A DNA stretch of 64,000 nucleotides from Anaeropeptidivorans aminofermentans (GCF_940670685.1 NZ_OW711693.1:2232001-2296000); one strand, 5' to 3'. Positions 9,497-17,720 are shown, counted from the stretch's first letter. The notes: generated from the sequence alone by a model not told the origin. A program made the numbers and translations.

Positions 9497-9856
9497 TTAT
9501 TTTTTCTTAACAATAACCTCTTTAATCTTAGCCGCTTTTCCAACCCTCTCACGAAGATAGAATAATTTAGCTCTTCTTACGATACCGCGGCGTACAACCT
9601 CAATGCGTTCAAGTCTTGGAGAGTGAAGAGGCCATGTTTTTTCTACACCTATTCCATAAGAAAGCCTTCTAACAGTAAATGTCTCTCTTACGCCTCCGTT
9701 TTGTCTTTTAATAACAACGCCCTCAAACATCTGGGTTCTTTCTCTTGTACCCTCAACAACCTTAGCGTAAACTCTTACTGTATCTCCAACGTTAAATGGA
9801 GTTACTTCCTTCTTAAGCTGTTCGGATTCAATTTCTCTGATAATATTAGCATTCAT
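9497..9856 (-). CDS. rplS: 50S ribosomal protein L19
   Basis: Large-subunit protein at the 30S-50S interface. 119 residues, in the normal range, with the family landmarks [17 protein letters not shown], the [12 protein letters not shown] loop and the C-terminal [16 protein letters not shown] segment. Strong AGGAGGAAGC ribosome site upstream of the ATG. It has its own promoter and a structured leader, so it appears to be transcribed separately from the trmD/rimM genes that often precede it. Confidence 0.99.
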   Translation of the reverse strand: MNANIIREIESEQLKKEVTPFNVGDTVRVYAKVVEGTRERTQMFEGVVIKRQNGGVRETFTVRRLSYGIGVEKTWPLHSPRLERIEVVRRGIVRRAKLFYLRERVGKAAKIKEVIVKKK

Positions 9857-9942
9857 TTATGCTTCCTCCTAATCATAGACGTTCTTAGCCTAAAGCCAGC
9901 GGACCGTCCGTACTTATATAGCAGCCTCATAGAACTGCACAC
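9857..9942 (-). ncRNA. Candidate L19 leader (5' UTR autoregulatory RNA)
   Basis: The 5' UTR between the promoter and the rplS ribosome site is compact and structured: GCAG/CTGC can pair around a short loop, and CGGAC/GTCCG forms a self-complementary stem, followed by a GGCTTTAGGCTAAG stretch. Position directly before rplS and the GGTCCGCTGGC segment fit my recollection of the Rfam L19 leader, but I cannot score it against the covariance model. Confidence 0.5.
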
Positions 9943-9948
9943 CTTCGT

Positions 9949-9977
9949 ATTATATTACATAAACTTACTTTTTGCAA
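9949..9977 (-). promoter_or_regulatory. Promoter of rplS
   Basis: TTGCAA (9972-9977), a 17-base spacer and a perfect TATAAT (9949-9954) on the minus strand; the only good pair upstream of rplS. Confidence 0.8.
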
Positions 9978-9997
9978 GAAATTTATAATCAAAGTTT

Positions 9998-10023
9998 GGA
10001 CAAACGCTTTTATGCGTTTGTCC
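9998..10023 (-). terminator. Hairpin downstream of the first ABC exporter operon
   Basis: GGACAAACGC pairs perfectly with GCGTTTGTCC over a six-base loop, 30 bases after the stop of the exporter gene. The following minus-strand sequence is only weakly T-rich, so termination efficiency is uncertain. Confidence 0.45.
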
Positions 10024-10052
10024 TTCGGCAAAAATAAGTTTTCGGCGGAATT

Positions 10053-11882
10053 TTACTGATTGCCAAGAATCATTCTTTCCTGCTCTTCAACCATCTGGTT
10101 GGTATAGAGTTTATAATACCTTCCTTTAAGCTTTAAAAGCTCCTTATGGCTGCCCTGTTCTACGACTTTTCCATTATCGATCAGAAGAATTCGGTCACTT
10201 GTTCTTATGGTTGAAAGTCTGTGAGCGATAATAAAGCTGGTTCTGTCTCTAAGAACGTTTTCTATAGCCTTTTGTATCAGTACTTCCGTTTCCGTATCGA
10301 TAGAAGACGTAGCTTCATCGAGAACAAATATTGCGGGCTTTTTAATGATGGCCCTTGCAAAGCTGATTAATTGCTTCTCACCTGATGAAAGCTTATTTCC
10401 GCCTTCGCCTACTTCGGTATCGAAGCCTTTCTTAAGGCTCATGATAAAGTCATACGCATTTACGGCCTTTGCCGCATTGATGATTTCTTCATCTGTCGCG
10501 TTAAGCTTTCCATAACGAATATTATCCTTAACCGTTCCGCTGAATAAATGAGGCGTCTGTAAAACATATCCAAGGTTCGAATGGAGCCAAAGCTGTGAGC
10601 GTTCTTTATAATTTCTGCCGTCAATTAAAATTTCTCCTGACGTAGGCTCGTAAAAGCGGCAAATGAGATTTACTATAGTGCTTTTTCCTGAGCCGGTGGT
10701 TCCTACAAGAGCTATTTTTTCACCTTTATTGATTTTAAGGCTGAAGTCTTCTAAAACTTGCTCTCCAGTCTTATAGGAGAAGCTGACGTTTTTAAACTCT
10801 ATTTCTCCTTTTACCGGCTCCCAGTTTTCCTTTTTGGCAATAATATAATCTCCGTATTTCTCGATTACCTCATTACTATCCACAACGTCCGGCTCTGTGC
10901 TTAAAAGAGAAAGGGTTCTTTCCGCAGAAGCTTCGGCAGACTGCATTTCCGCAAATATTCTTGCTATCTGCTGAACAGGTTCAAACATCTGCATTGTATA
11001 GTTAATAAATGCCGATAATGTTCCAAAGGTAATGATGCCTTTAAGCAAGTCATTGCCTCCGAAATAAACTACGGATGAGGTAGAAACCATTCCTATAATC
11101 ATAACAATGGGAAGAAAGATTCCAGATAATACGGCCGTATGAATACTGGCCTTTTTCATGCTGCCGGAAAGGCCCTTAAAGTCATGAAAGTTTTTCTCTT
11201 CTCTTACTAAAGTCTTTGTTGTTCTTGCCCCTGTAATCCCTTCATTAAAGGAGCCTGTTATTTGAGAATTGATTTTTCTTACAATTCTCTGGCTGGATAA
11301 AATCTTCCTTTGAAAAAATATACTTATTACAAGAAGCACAGGCATTATGGCAAGGCATATGAACGCAAGCTTTGGACTAAGATAAATCATATTTATTATT
11401 GTAAATAATATTACGGAAAAAGCCCATGCCAAGTCCAGAACGCCCCATGCGATACAGTCGCCTATTCTTTGAGCGTCGCTTGTCATTCTCGCAAGAATCC
11501 AGCCTACAGGCGTCGTATCGTAATAGGAGAATGAAAGCCTTTGCAAATTCTTAAAGCCGTCTTCACGGATATCATGCACGATATTCACTTCTATTTTTGC
11601 GGAAAATTCTATAGTAAGATAAGTAAGCAGGCCGCTTATAATTGTAAGAAGAAAATATAAGCCCACAAAAGGAAAAAATGTCGTCAAATCCCTTTGCTCA
11701 ACAAATACGTCTACCGCATACTTTGTCATTCTCGGCATGGTGGTTATAAGTAAAGAATAAATGATATTGGATACCGTAAGGCAAATTACCTCTTTACGAT
11801 ATTTTATAACATACCTTGCAAGGCGACCCCATACCTTTAAATCTATATTTTCACTATATTCTTCTTCCTGAAAATGATCCAA
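10053..11882 (-). CDS. ABC exporter half-transporter, heterodimer subunit with canonical Walker B Glu
   Basis: Membrane-spanning domain of six helices (about residues 25-330) fused to an ATPase domain. The nucleotide-binding domain has VGTTGSGKST (Walker A), VFVLDEATSSID (Walker B with catalytic Glu) and a degenerate signature LSSGEKQ. The gene upstream supplies a canonical LSGGQ but an Asp in place of the catalytic Glu, so the two should form one active and one degenerate ATP site, as in BmrCD or TM287/288. I start it at the TTG at 11882 (609 residues) because GGAGG lies seven bases upstream; an ATG at 11939 has no ribosome site. Substrate unknown, probably drug or lipid export. Confidence 0.9.
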   Translation of the reverse strand: MDHFQEEEYSENIDLKVWGRLARYVIKYRKEVICLTVSNIIYSLLITTMPRMTKYAVDVFVEQRDLTTFFPFVGLYFLLTIISGLLTYLTIEFSAKIEVNIVHDIREDGFKNLQRLSFSYYDTTPVGWILARMTSDAQRIGDCIAWGVLDLAWAFSVILFTIINMIYLSPKLAFICLAIMPVLLVISIFFQRKILSSQRIVRKINSQITGSFNEGITGARTTKTLVREEKNFHDFKGLSGSMKKASIHTAVLSGIFLPIVMIIGMVSTSSVVYFGGNDLLKGIITFGTLSAFINYTMQMFEPVQQIARIFAEMQSAEASAERTLSLLSTEPDVVDSNEVIEKYGDYIIAKKENWEPVKGEIEFKNVSFSYKTGEQVLEDFSLKINKGEKIALVGTTGSGKSTIVNLICRFYEPTSGEILIDGRNYKERSQLWLHSNLGYVLQTPHLFSGTVKDNIRYGKLNATDEEIINAAKAVNAYDFIMSLKKGFDTEVGEGGNKLSSGEKQLISFARAIIKKPAIFVLDEATSSIDTETEVLIQKAIENVLRDRTSFIIAHRLSTIRTSDRILLIDNGKVVEQGSHKELLKLKGRYYKLYTNQMVEEQERMILGNQ

Positions 11883-11967
11883 AATAATACCTCCGGTATT
11901 GTGTCGTGTTTTATTTATACTTAGTGAACCTGAAAACACTTAGTGAAGCTTTTAAAGTATTTTCAGG

Positions 11968-12097
11968 TATAGTAAATTTCACTGAAGGATGTAATAAAAA
12001 TCTATTTTTCATAAACAGCTTAAACATATAAAATCCCTATGTTTAAGCCATTCCAAATGTACGATTTTTATTACTGTTTAATTTGAAATTTACTGTA
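11968..12097. repeat. MITE-like repeat 1, long form
   Basis: 130 bases with imperfect terminal inverted repeats: TATAGTAAATTTC at the left and GAAATTTACTGTA at the right. Inside these, GTAATAAAAATC pairs with GATTTTTATTAC and an inner CTTAAACATA/TATGTTTAAG stem forms, so the whole unit folds into one long hairpin. It lies inside the exporter operon between the two genes. No open frame; related copies are listed separately. Confidence 0.75.
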
Positions 12098-12144
12098 AAC
12101 GTCAACAAACTTCTTTTCAGGTTTGCCGGCGATAAAATGTGTTA

Positions 12145-13935
12145 TTATGCTTCTTTCAAAAAATCTTCCTCCATCATATTTTGTATGTCCCAAATCCTCT
12201 TATAAAGGCCTTCTTTTTTAATAAGATCATCATGAGTTCCGATGTTTGTAAGCCTTCCGCCTTCTATGACAAATATTCTGTCGGCGTCCATAAGGGTAGT
12301 GATTCTTTGGGAAATTATAAAGGTGGTGATTCCCTTGCTTTTTTCTTTCAGGCTCTTTCTTATATAAGCGTCTGTCTGAGTGTCTACGGCGCTTAAAGAG
12401 TCGTCAAAAATAAGAATATCATTATCTCTTACAAGGGTTCTCGCTATGGCAAGCCTTTGCTTTTGTCCCCCGGAAAGAGTAACGCCTCTCTCCCCAACCA
12501 TAGTGGCATAACCGTCTTTAAATTCCTTTATTACATGATGAATATTTGCGGATTCCGCCGCTAAATAAGCTTCTTCTTCCGCTACTTCGTCCTTTGCCAT
12601 TTTTATGTTTTCCATGATGGTTTTGGAATATAAAAAGGGCTCCTGAAGAACGATTCCGATTTTTGAACGAAGATATTTTTTTTCTATTTCTTTAAGCTCT
12701 ATTCCGTTGATTTTTATAGAGCCTTCATTATAATCGTATAACCTTAAAAATAAATGCATAAGACTTGACTTCCCTGAGCTTGTAGGCCCAAGTATTGCTA
12801 TGGTTTCCCCTTTTTTCACAGTAAATGAAACATTTTTAAGAACAGGCTTATTTCTCTCATATCCAAAGGTAACATTGTCAAAGACAATATCTCCTTTTAA
12901 AGAAGGCGCAAGAGGATTCTCCGTATCCTCTTCCTCTCTTGCGATGAGTATTTCATTGATTCTGCCAAGGGATACTTCCATTTTCCCAAATTGACTTAAT
13001 ATTCTTCCAAGCTGTCTTAAGGGCCAAACAAGATTATTTACATATATGGCAAATACAAGAATGGTTCCTACGCTGATATCGCCTTTAAAAGCCATATAAG
13101 TGCCTGCAATCAGTACAAGGGCAATCTGAGTAAAACACATGAAGTCTGAAGTTCCCCAATATACGGCAAGTTGATGCAAAGGTTTATAAGTAAGGTCTCT
13201 AAGCTCCGTATTTTTCTCCTGAAACTTATCAAGCTCATAAGCCTCCATACCAAATGCCTTTACAACTCTTGTACCTGTTAAATTTTCCTGTAAAACCGTT
13301 GAAAGTTCTCCTTCTTTAATATCCGCTAAATTAAAAGATGACCTTATTTGAAGAAGGAAGGAATAGGAAAAATAAAAGATAAAGGGTATGAATATAACTG
13401 TAACTAAAGTAAGCTTTACACTTAAATTTATTAAAATAGTAATAACGATGACTGCCACAAAAATAATTCTGAATATTTCTATAAACTGAGACGAGAGAAA
13501 TCTTCTTACTGTATCCACATCGGAGGTGCAGCGCTGTATTAAATCTCCCGTCTGGGCTTTAACATGATAATCGTAAGGCAGCTTCTGGATATGGTCATAT
13601 AACATATCCTTCTGATCCTTTGCTATTTCTTCTGCCGCTTTTGCAGAAAGCGTAATTCTAAAATAGGAGAAAATTCCGCTTAAGACTGAAACACTCAGTA
13701 CCAATAAAGCAAAAAATCCTATATTATCCCTATTAAAAGATATATGAAAAAAATTCAATGCCCCAGCAATAATATTATTGCTGCCGGGGTCCTCTCCTCC
13801 TAAAACATTATCAATAACAAATCTAATAATTAAGGGATTAGATAGAGAAATAACCGCAGAAAGAAATGTTGCGGCAATTCCCCAGAAATAATACTTTCTG
13901 TAAGGCCTTAACAGTTTTTTTAAATTTCTTACCAA
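12145..13935 (-). CDS. ABC exporter half-transporter, heterodimer subunit with degenerate Walker B
   Basis: First gene of the exporter pair, 596 residues. Six predicted membrane helices in the N-terminal 320 residues, then the ATPase domain with LGPTSSGKSS (Walker A), LSGGQKQRLAIARTL (canonical signature) and ILIFDDSLSAVD, where Asp replaces the catalytic Glu. This is the partner expected for the downstream half-transporter, whose signature is degenerate. Substrate unknown. A MITE-like repeat separates the two genes. The ATG is followed by a short basic N-terminal segment usual for this family. Confidence 0.9.
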   Translation of the reverse strand: MVRNLKKLLRPYRKYYFWGIAATFLSAVISLSNPLIIRFVIDNVLGGEDPGSNNIIAGALNFFHISFNRDNIGFFALLVLSVSVLSGIFSYFRITLSAKAAEEIAKDQKDMLYDHIQKLPYDYHVKAQTGDLIQRCTSDVDTVRRFLSSQFIEIFRIIFVAVIVITILINLSVKLTLVTVIFIPFIFYFSYSFLLQIRSSFNLADIKEGELSTVLQENLTGTRVVKAFGMEAYELDKFQEKNTELRDLTYKPLHQLAVYWGTSDFMCFTQIALVLIAGTYMAFKGDISVGTILVFAIYVNNLVWPLRQLGRILSQFGKMEVSLGRINEILIAREEEDTENPLAPSLKGDIVFDNVTFGYERNKPVLKNVSFTVKKGETIAILGPTSSGKSSLMHLFLRLYDYNEGSIKINGIELKEIEKKYLRSKIGIVLQEPFLYSKTIMENIKMAKDEVAEEEAYLAAESANIHHVIKEFKDGYATMVGERGVTLSGGQKQRLAIARTLVRDNDILIFDDSLSAVDTQTDAYIRKSLKEKSKGITTFIISQRITTLMDADRIFVIEGGRLTNIGTHDDLIKKEGLYKRIWDIQNMMEEDFLKEA

Positions 13936-13983
13936 AAAACTCTCCCCCTTAAACTATACTTATGAAACTTGAAAACTGTCTTT

Positions 13984-14061
13984 TATCGCAAATTTAAAGT
14001 TAAATAAGAATAAAATTCTATATTCAAGGCTTTCATCACTTCTTTACAAGAAATCCACTTA
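13984..14061. repeat. MITE-like repeat 1, short form, degraded
   Basis: Aligns base for base, at roughly two-thirds to three-quarters identity by eye, with the better-preserved short copy at 16163-16241: it shares the AAATTTAAAGTTAAA left end and the TTTACAAGAAAT right end. The terminal repeats no longer match each other well. Confidence 0.6.
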
Positions 14062-14130
14062 CTTTTTAAGCTTCATAAGTTTTCATTAAGTTCATAATAA
14101 ATAAACTTAATTTTCTTTCAAGTTTATCTA

Positions 14131-14251
14131 CTATATCGTAAATTTGCTTTTCTACCGCAGTAAGTAATAGACGCCAAGAAGGCATAAAATATTTGAAAAG
14201 CAAATTTACAACGCTACTATTTTACTTTAATTCGAGTATAATACAAATATA
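14131..14251. repeat. Repeat family 2 copy (long inverted repeat)
   Basis: Begins CTATATCGTAAATTTGC and contains CGTAAATTTGCTTTTC, which pairs with GAAAAGCAAATTTAC about 50 bases later, followed by CAACGCTACTATTT. The same arrangement recurs at 44134-44244. No coding potential. Together with the adjacent short MITE copy it fills most of the 538-base gap between the exporter and the peptide gene. Confidence 0.65.
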
Positions 14252-14322
14252 CTCCCTTGCTTTTTTCATTTTTCAGAGCAGAAAAAGATTAATTATATTC
14301 TTCCCAGAAAAACATGAAAGCA

Positions 14323-14355
14323 TAAAAAAAGACGCCGCAAACCCACGGCGTCTTT
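14323..14355 (-). terminator. Intrinsic terminator after the 27-residue peptide gene
   Basis: AAAGACGCCG pairs perfectly with CGGCGTCTTT around an eight-base loop, with a run of T on the minus strand. It begins nine bases after the stop codon of the small peptide gene, which closes the DUF1576-regulator-peptide group. Confidence 0.85.
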
Positions 14356-14364
14356 AAAATGTTT

Positions 14365-14448
14365 CTAGATGAAAAAAACGCAAGGGGGCTGTTGATTATA
14401 TGTATTAACTTCAATTGCTGCAAAAAATCTTACGCTGCTGATTGTCAT
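14365..14448 (-). CDS. Small peptide of 27 residues, function unknown
   Basis: ATG at 14448, TAG at 14365-14367. It has one of the best ribosome sites in the region, AAAAGGAGG with an eight-base spacer, and an intrinsic terminator directly downstream, so it is very likely translated. The start lies 26 bases past the regulator stop, suggesting co-transcription. The peptide runs MTISSVRFFAAIEVNTY and then ends in NQQPPCVFFI, with a single Cys five residues from the C-terminus. The hydrophobic C-V-F-F-I end recalls the five-membered thiolactone of Agr-type autoinducers, but the required C-terminal acidic tail is absent and no AgrB/AgrC genes lie nearby. I do not recognise a family. Confidence 0.65.
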   Translation of the reverse strand: MTISSVRFFAAIEVNTYNQQPPCVFFI

Positions 14449-14473
14449 AATCAAAACCTCCTTTTCTAATATT

Positions 14474-16138
14474 TTATAACTCAAATTCTTTAATCTTTCT
14501 GTATAGGGTGGCGATGCCTATACCAAGTTCCTTAGCTGCTTTTTTCTTTCCTTCGGTGGTTAAGCCGTGCTTATCAAGGGCTTTTTTAATAAGCACAGAT
14601 TCAAGCTCATCAATAGCCGGTATGTCTTCCCCTTGAAAAATATTATAAGCTGCTTTGGAACGTTCAGGCCCTGAAATCAAGGCCCTTATATAAGAATAAT
14701 CTATATTGGAATTTTTTTCAATACCTAAAAGTATCATTTGTGTTACAAATTCTAGTTCTTTTATGTTACCGGGCCAGCTATAGGTCATAAATATGTCAAC
14801 TATACTGCCCATATCTTGGTCATTGATTGAAATATGGCCTTGTTTTTCTAAAAAGTATGTAAAAAGCTCTTTTATGTCCTCTATCCGCTCATTAAGAGAA
14901 GGAACATATACAGGCATATAATTTTTAAGGCCTAAATCTTCAATGGCCTCTTTAAGCTCTTTGGATTTTAACTCGGAAGAAATCATTAATCTGAAATCCT
15001 GCTTGCTTTCTATAGATAATTTTTTGGAATTCATATAGGAAATCAGCTTTTTAAGAATATAAAAGGGCATATACTCTAAATTTTCAATATATAATATGCC
15101 TTTATGGGCCTTTTCTATAGCCCCGGGAAAGTAATTTCCATTGTGTTCTCTTCCGAAAATATCTCCTTCTATGGATTCGCTTCCGCATTTTTTACAATCT
15201 ATTTTTATGAAATTACCCTTCTGCCTTTCGCTTTTCCATTGAATAAGCCTTGCGGCATGCTCTTTTCCCGAGCCTTTTTCCCCTTCTATAAAAACAATGG
15301 AATTAGTTTTGGAAAGAGCGGTAATTTTAGAGATTAATTTTTTTGCCGCTTCCGAGCTTCCGATAAAACAAGGCTCTACTGTTTCTGGGATAAATTCCAT
15401 ATTTTTTATGTAGTCTTCTGTTTCAGAAAATAATACCAGTTCCCAGTTCTCTTCATCATAAGAAGCATGAGCTATAGTTCCTATTACATCAAGCTCATGT
15501 GCGTTAAGCTTTATTTTTCTAACTGTATTATTTTCATAGGAAAGGATTTCAATATTTGAAATATCTCCACCTATATAGCCGGAGGCCTTTTGATTAAAAT
15601 CTATAATATTCCCATCTTTAGAATATGTAACATAAGCTTTGTTTGATAAGGATAAAGCAGAATTTAAAAGTTCAGCCTTAATCCTATAAGTTTTAAAATT
15701 ATTATAATGATTTAAATCCTTTAATATAAGTAAATCTATTTTTTTAATAAAGGCCGTAAATAGCTCTAAATCTCTGATTATGGCTTCCTTTTGCGTCAAA
15801 TTATAGCATACAATCCCTATTGCCCCTATGATTTTACCATCATAAGAAACAGGATAAGAAAGCTCCATTTTTTTTAAGCATCTGTTTCTCTCGGCGCAAC
15901 TTTGGCACAATGGATTTTTTCTTGGATTATCTATGATAGCCAGCGTATCTTCCTTCATAGCATAAGTATGAATAATACTAGAGCATGATCTTTTATCCTG
16001 CACATCAATTATACTATGCTTTGCTATAATATTAAGGCCTTCGTCTACGATTTCAATATCAGCCTTAATTATAAAAGAAAGCAGCTCAGCATATTCTTCA
16101 ATATTATTTTTAATAAGACCCAATGGAGAATTTGCCAT
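14474..16138 (-). CDS. Fis-type transcriptional regulator with degenerate AAA+ domain
   Basis: 554 residues in the layout of enhancer-binding proteins: N-terminal sensory region (1-140), PAS-like segment (about 160-245), AAA+ domain (258-480) and a C-terminal Fis helix-turn-helix (about 517-554, AAKELGIGIATLYRKIKEF). The sensory region has Cys52, Cys78, Cys81 and Cys87 (PLCQSCAERNRC), possibly a metal or redox site. Walker A is intact (GEKGSGKE, 286-293), but the GAFTGA loop that contacts sigma-54 is replaced by HNGNYFPGA and the Walker B acidic pair reads IEN instead of LDE. It therefore probably does not activate sigma-54 holoenzyme. It follows the DUF1576 gene and precedes the 27-residue peptide gene on the same strand. 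Confidence 0.85.
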   Translation of the reverse strand: MANSPLGLIKNNIEEYAELLSFIIKADIEIVDEGLNIIAKHSIIDVQDKRSCSSIIHTYAMKEDTLAIIDNPRKNPLCQSCAERNRCLKKMELSYPVSYDGKIIGAIGIVCYNLTQKEAIIRDLELFTAFIKKIDLLILKDLNHYNNFKTYRIKAELLNSALSLSNKAYVTYSKDGNIIDFNQKASGYIGGDISNIEILSYENNTVRKIKLNAHELDVIGTIAHASYDEENWELVLFSETEDYIKNMEFIPETVEPCFIGSSEAAKKLISKITALSKTNSIVFIEGEKGSGKEHAARLIQWKSERQKGNFIKIDCKKCGSESIEGDIFGREHNGNYFPGAIEKAHKGILYIENLEYMPFYILKKLISYMNSKKLSIESKQDFRLMISSELKSKELKEAIEDLGLKNYMPVYVPSLNERIEDIKELFTYFLEKQGHISINDQDMGSIVDIFMTYSWPGNIKELEFVTQMILLGIEKNSNIDYSYIRALISGPERSKAAYNIFQGEDIPAIDELESVLIKKALDKHGLTTEGKKKAAKELGIGIATLYRKIKEFEL

Positions 16139-16162
16139 ACGATCATATCCTTATCATTTACT

Positions 16163-16241
16163 TATGGTAAATTTAAAGTTAAACAGTAACAAAACCACAT
16201 ATCCAATGCTTTTGTTACTGTTTTACAAGAAATTTACTATA
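16163..16241. repeat. MITE-like repeat 1, short form, best-preserved copy
   Basis: 79 bases. Left end TATGGTAAATTTAAAG plus TTAAACAGTAACAAAA; right end TTTTGTTACTGTTTTA plus CAAGAAATTTACTATA. These are near-perfect inverted repeats around a 15-base centre. It fills the gap between the DUF1576 gene and the regulator, so it may contribute to the regulator's promoter or leader. Confidence 0.8.
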
Positions 16242-16246
16242 GATTG

Positions 16247-17527
16247 CTATACGTGGGAATCGTAATTAAGGTGACTGTTATGGTGGTTCGGCTTTCTTTG
16301 AAGAGAAAATATTATAGGCACTATGATTATAGCTACGAATCCGCCTGCAAGCCCGTTATTATATAAGCTAAGACCTCCGTTCATTGCGCTTAGCTTAACT
16401 GAAATATTCAGATGAATAAAGCCTGCCAAAACGCCCCATAATGAATGGAAATTACTGCTTATAGGCGCCAAGGTAGCGCTAAAAAGCATGGTAAGCATAA
16501 TAGATGGATTATTAAACTCCCAGCCGGCAAAAAAAGTAGCAATTAAACAGCCGAGCATAGCAGGGAATATATTATATAAGGTTTTTCCTACACAGCCAAA
16601 GCCGATAATAGTAAAAATACCGCCTATAATCGGCCCGCTTAGTTCACCGTCTACAAATAAAATCAAGGCTGTTGAAAATATGCCTAGAATGCCCATATTA
16701 AGATATGCCTTTTCTCCATGCGTCGTATAAGTGTCGTCTATAACTGGAAAATGCGCTTTATAGGATTTTATCTTAAAAAGCTCTTCATTGGCAGTAAGTA
16801 TAATACCTCCTGCAATGAGAATGAGGCTTGTTGACATAAGAAATACGGTTAAAACAGTATTTTTTCCTTCGCTCCAAAGGGAGACGGGCTCAACTGTGAA
16901 TCCTGCATTTCTTAAAAGCGCCGCAAGAACTAATGAAACGATTCCTGCTGCAAAGCCTACGTTATAGAGATTATATCCGCCGTGCGCTCTGTAGGTATAA
17001 CTGGATATAGGTATTATAGCATAGCCTAGGGCTACTCCTACAATAATAGAAAGCAAAAGCCCTATAGCCGGGTGAAGACCCAGAAACATCATCTGGCTTA
17101 CCACCGGAGCAAGAGAGGTTGAAAGCATGGTAGTCGCCATATAATTGGAAAAAGGCTTTTTATGATATAAGGAATACACATATCCTCCTAAAATAATAGG
17201 AAATGTATTCAGCAGGTTTTTGCCGAAAAAAGCAAAACCCATCATAAGCCATATAGCCATTATGTTTGTCCCTCTGTTTTCGCATTTAAAAACTTTCATT
17301 AATAGGATGCTAATAAAGCCTACAATAGCTGAATTGGTAATGGCAGCCCCCAGGCCTCCTATGTAAATATAATCTGTTACAAGAACATCGGGTGAATTTA
17401 TTACTTTGAGAACTCCCTCAAAAATGTTCTTCGGTGAATCAATAAACAAAGCAAAAATAACAAAATAGATACATAGACATAAGAGAAAATTAAAAGGACT
17501 TTTTATGAAGTTTATGAATTTTTTTAT
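16247..17527 (-). CDS. DUF1576 multi-pass membrane protein, apparent ATA start
   Basis: Polytopic membrane protein of unknown function, about 10-12 hydrophobic segments, recognised as the DUF1576 family by its GGLGAAITN, APVVSQMM and SLYNNGLAGGF patterns and the internal duplication in which AP(V/I)SS/SQ and NLY/SLYNVG motifs recur. The first conventional start, a TTG at 17449, has no ribosome site and removes the first helix. In frame, AAGGGGGAG sits five bases before ATA at 17525-17527, giving 426 residues that open with a basic KKFINFIKSP segment and a hydrophobic helix, as expected for an N-terminus. Either initiation is at AUA or this is a G-to-A change or base error. Linked to the Fis-type regulator downstream. 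Confidence 0.75.
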   Translation of the reverse strand: MKKFINFIKSPFNFLLCLCIYFVIFALFIDSPKNIFEGVLKVINSPDVLVTDYIYIGGLGAAITNSAIVGFISILLMKVFKCENRGTNIMAIWLMMGFAFFGKNLLNTFPIILGGYVYSLYHKKPFSNYMATTMLSTSLAPVVSQMMFLGLHPAIGLLLSIIVGVALGYAIIPISSYTYRAHGGYNLYNVGFAAGIVSLVLAALLRNAGFTVEPVSLWSEGKNTVLTVFLMSTSLILIAGGIILTANEELFKIKSYKAHFPVIDDTYTTHGEKAYLNMGILGIFSTALILFVDGELSGPIIGGIFTIIGFGCVGKTLYNIFPAMLGCLIATFFAGWEFNNPSIMLTMLFSATLAPISSNFHSLWGVLAGFIHLNISVKLSAMNGGLSLYNNGLAGGFVAIIIVPIIFSLQRKPNHHNSHLNYDSHV

Positions 17528-17720
17528 ATACGCTCCCCCTTATTTAAAAATTCGATAATCCTATGGGTAAAAATCCCATCTGCAAGCTTATAAATTATAA
17601 GTTTGCTGTAAAATTATCACAGGAATAATTATAAAGTATTTTTTTATTTTTGTATACAATGAATTTAATTTGCCAAGTTTTTAAAAAACACTCCTAAGTT
17701 TATGTTCTTTCAGCATTAAT

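Noticed and set aside
14365-14448. AgrD-type autoinducer precursor
   Set aside because: The Cys-plus-four-residue end resembles a thiolactone ring, but the C-terminal recognition tail and AgrB/AgrC genes are missing.
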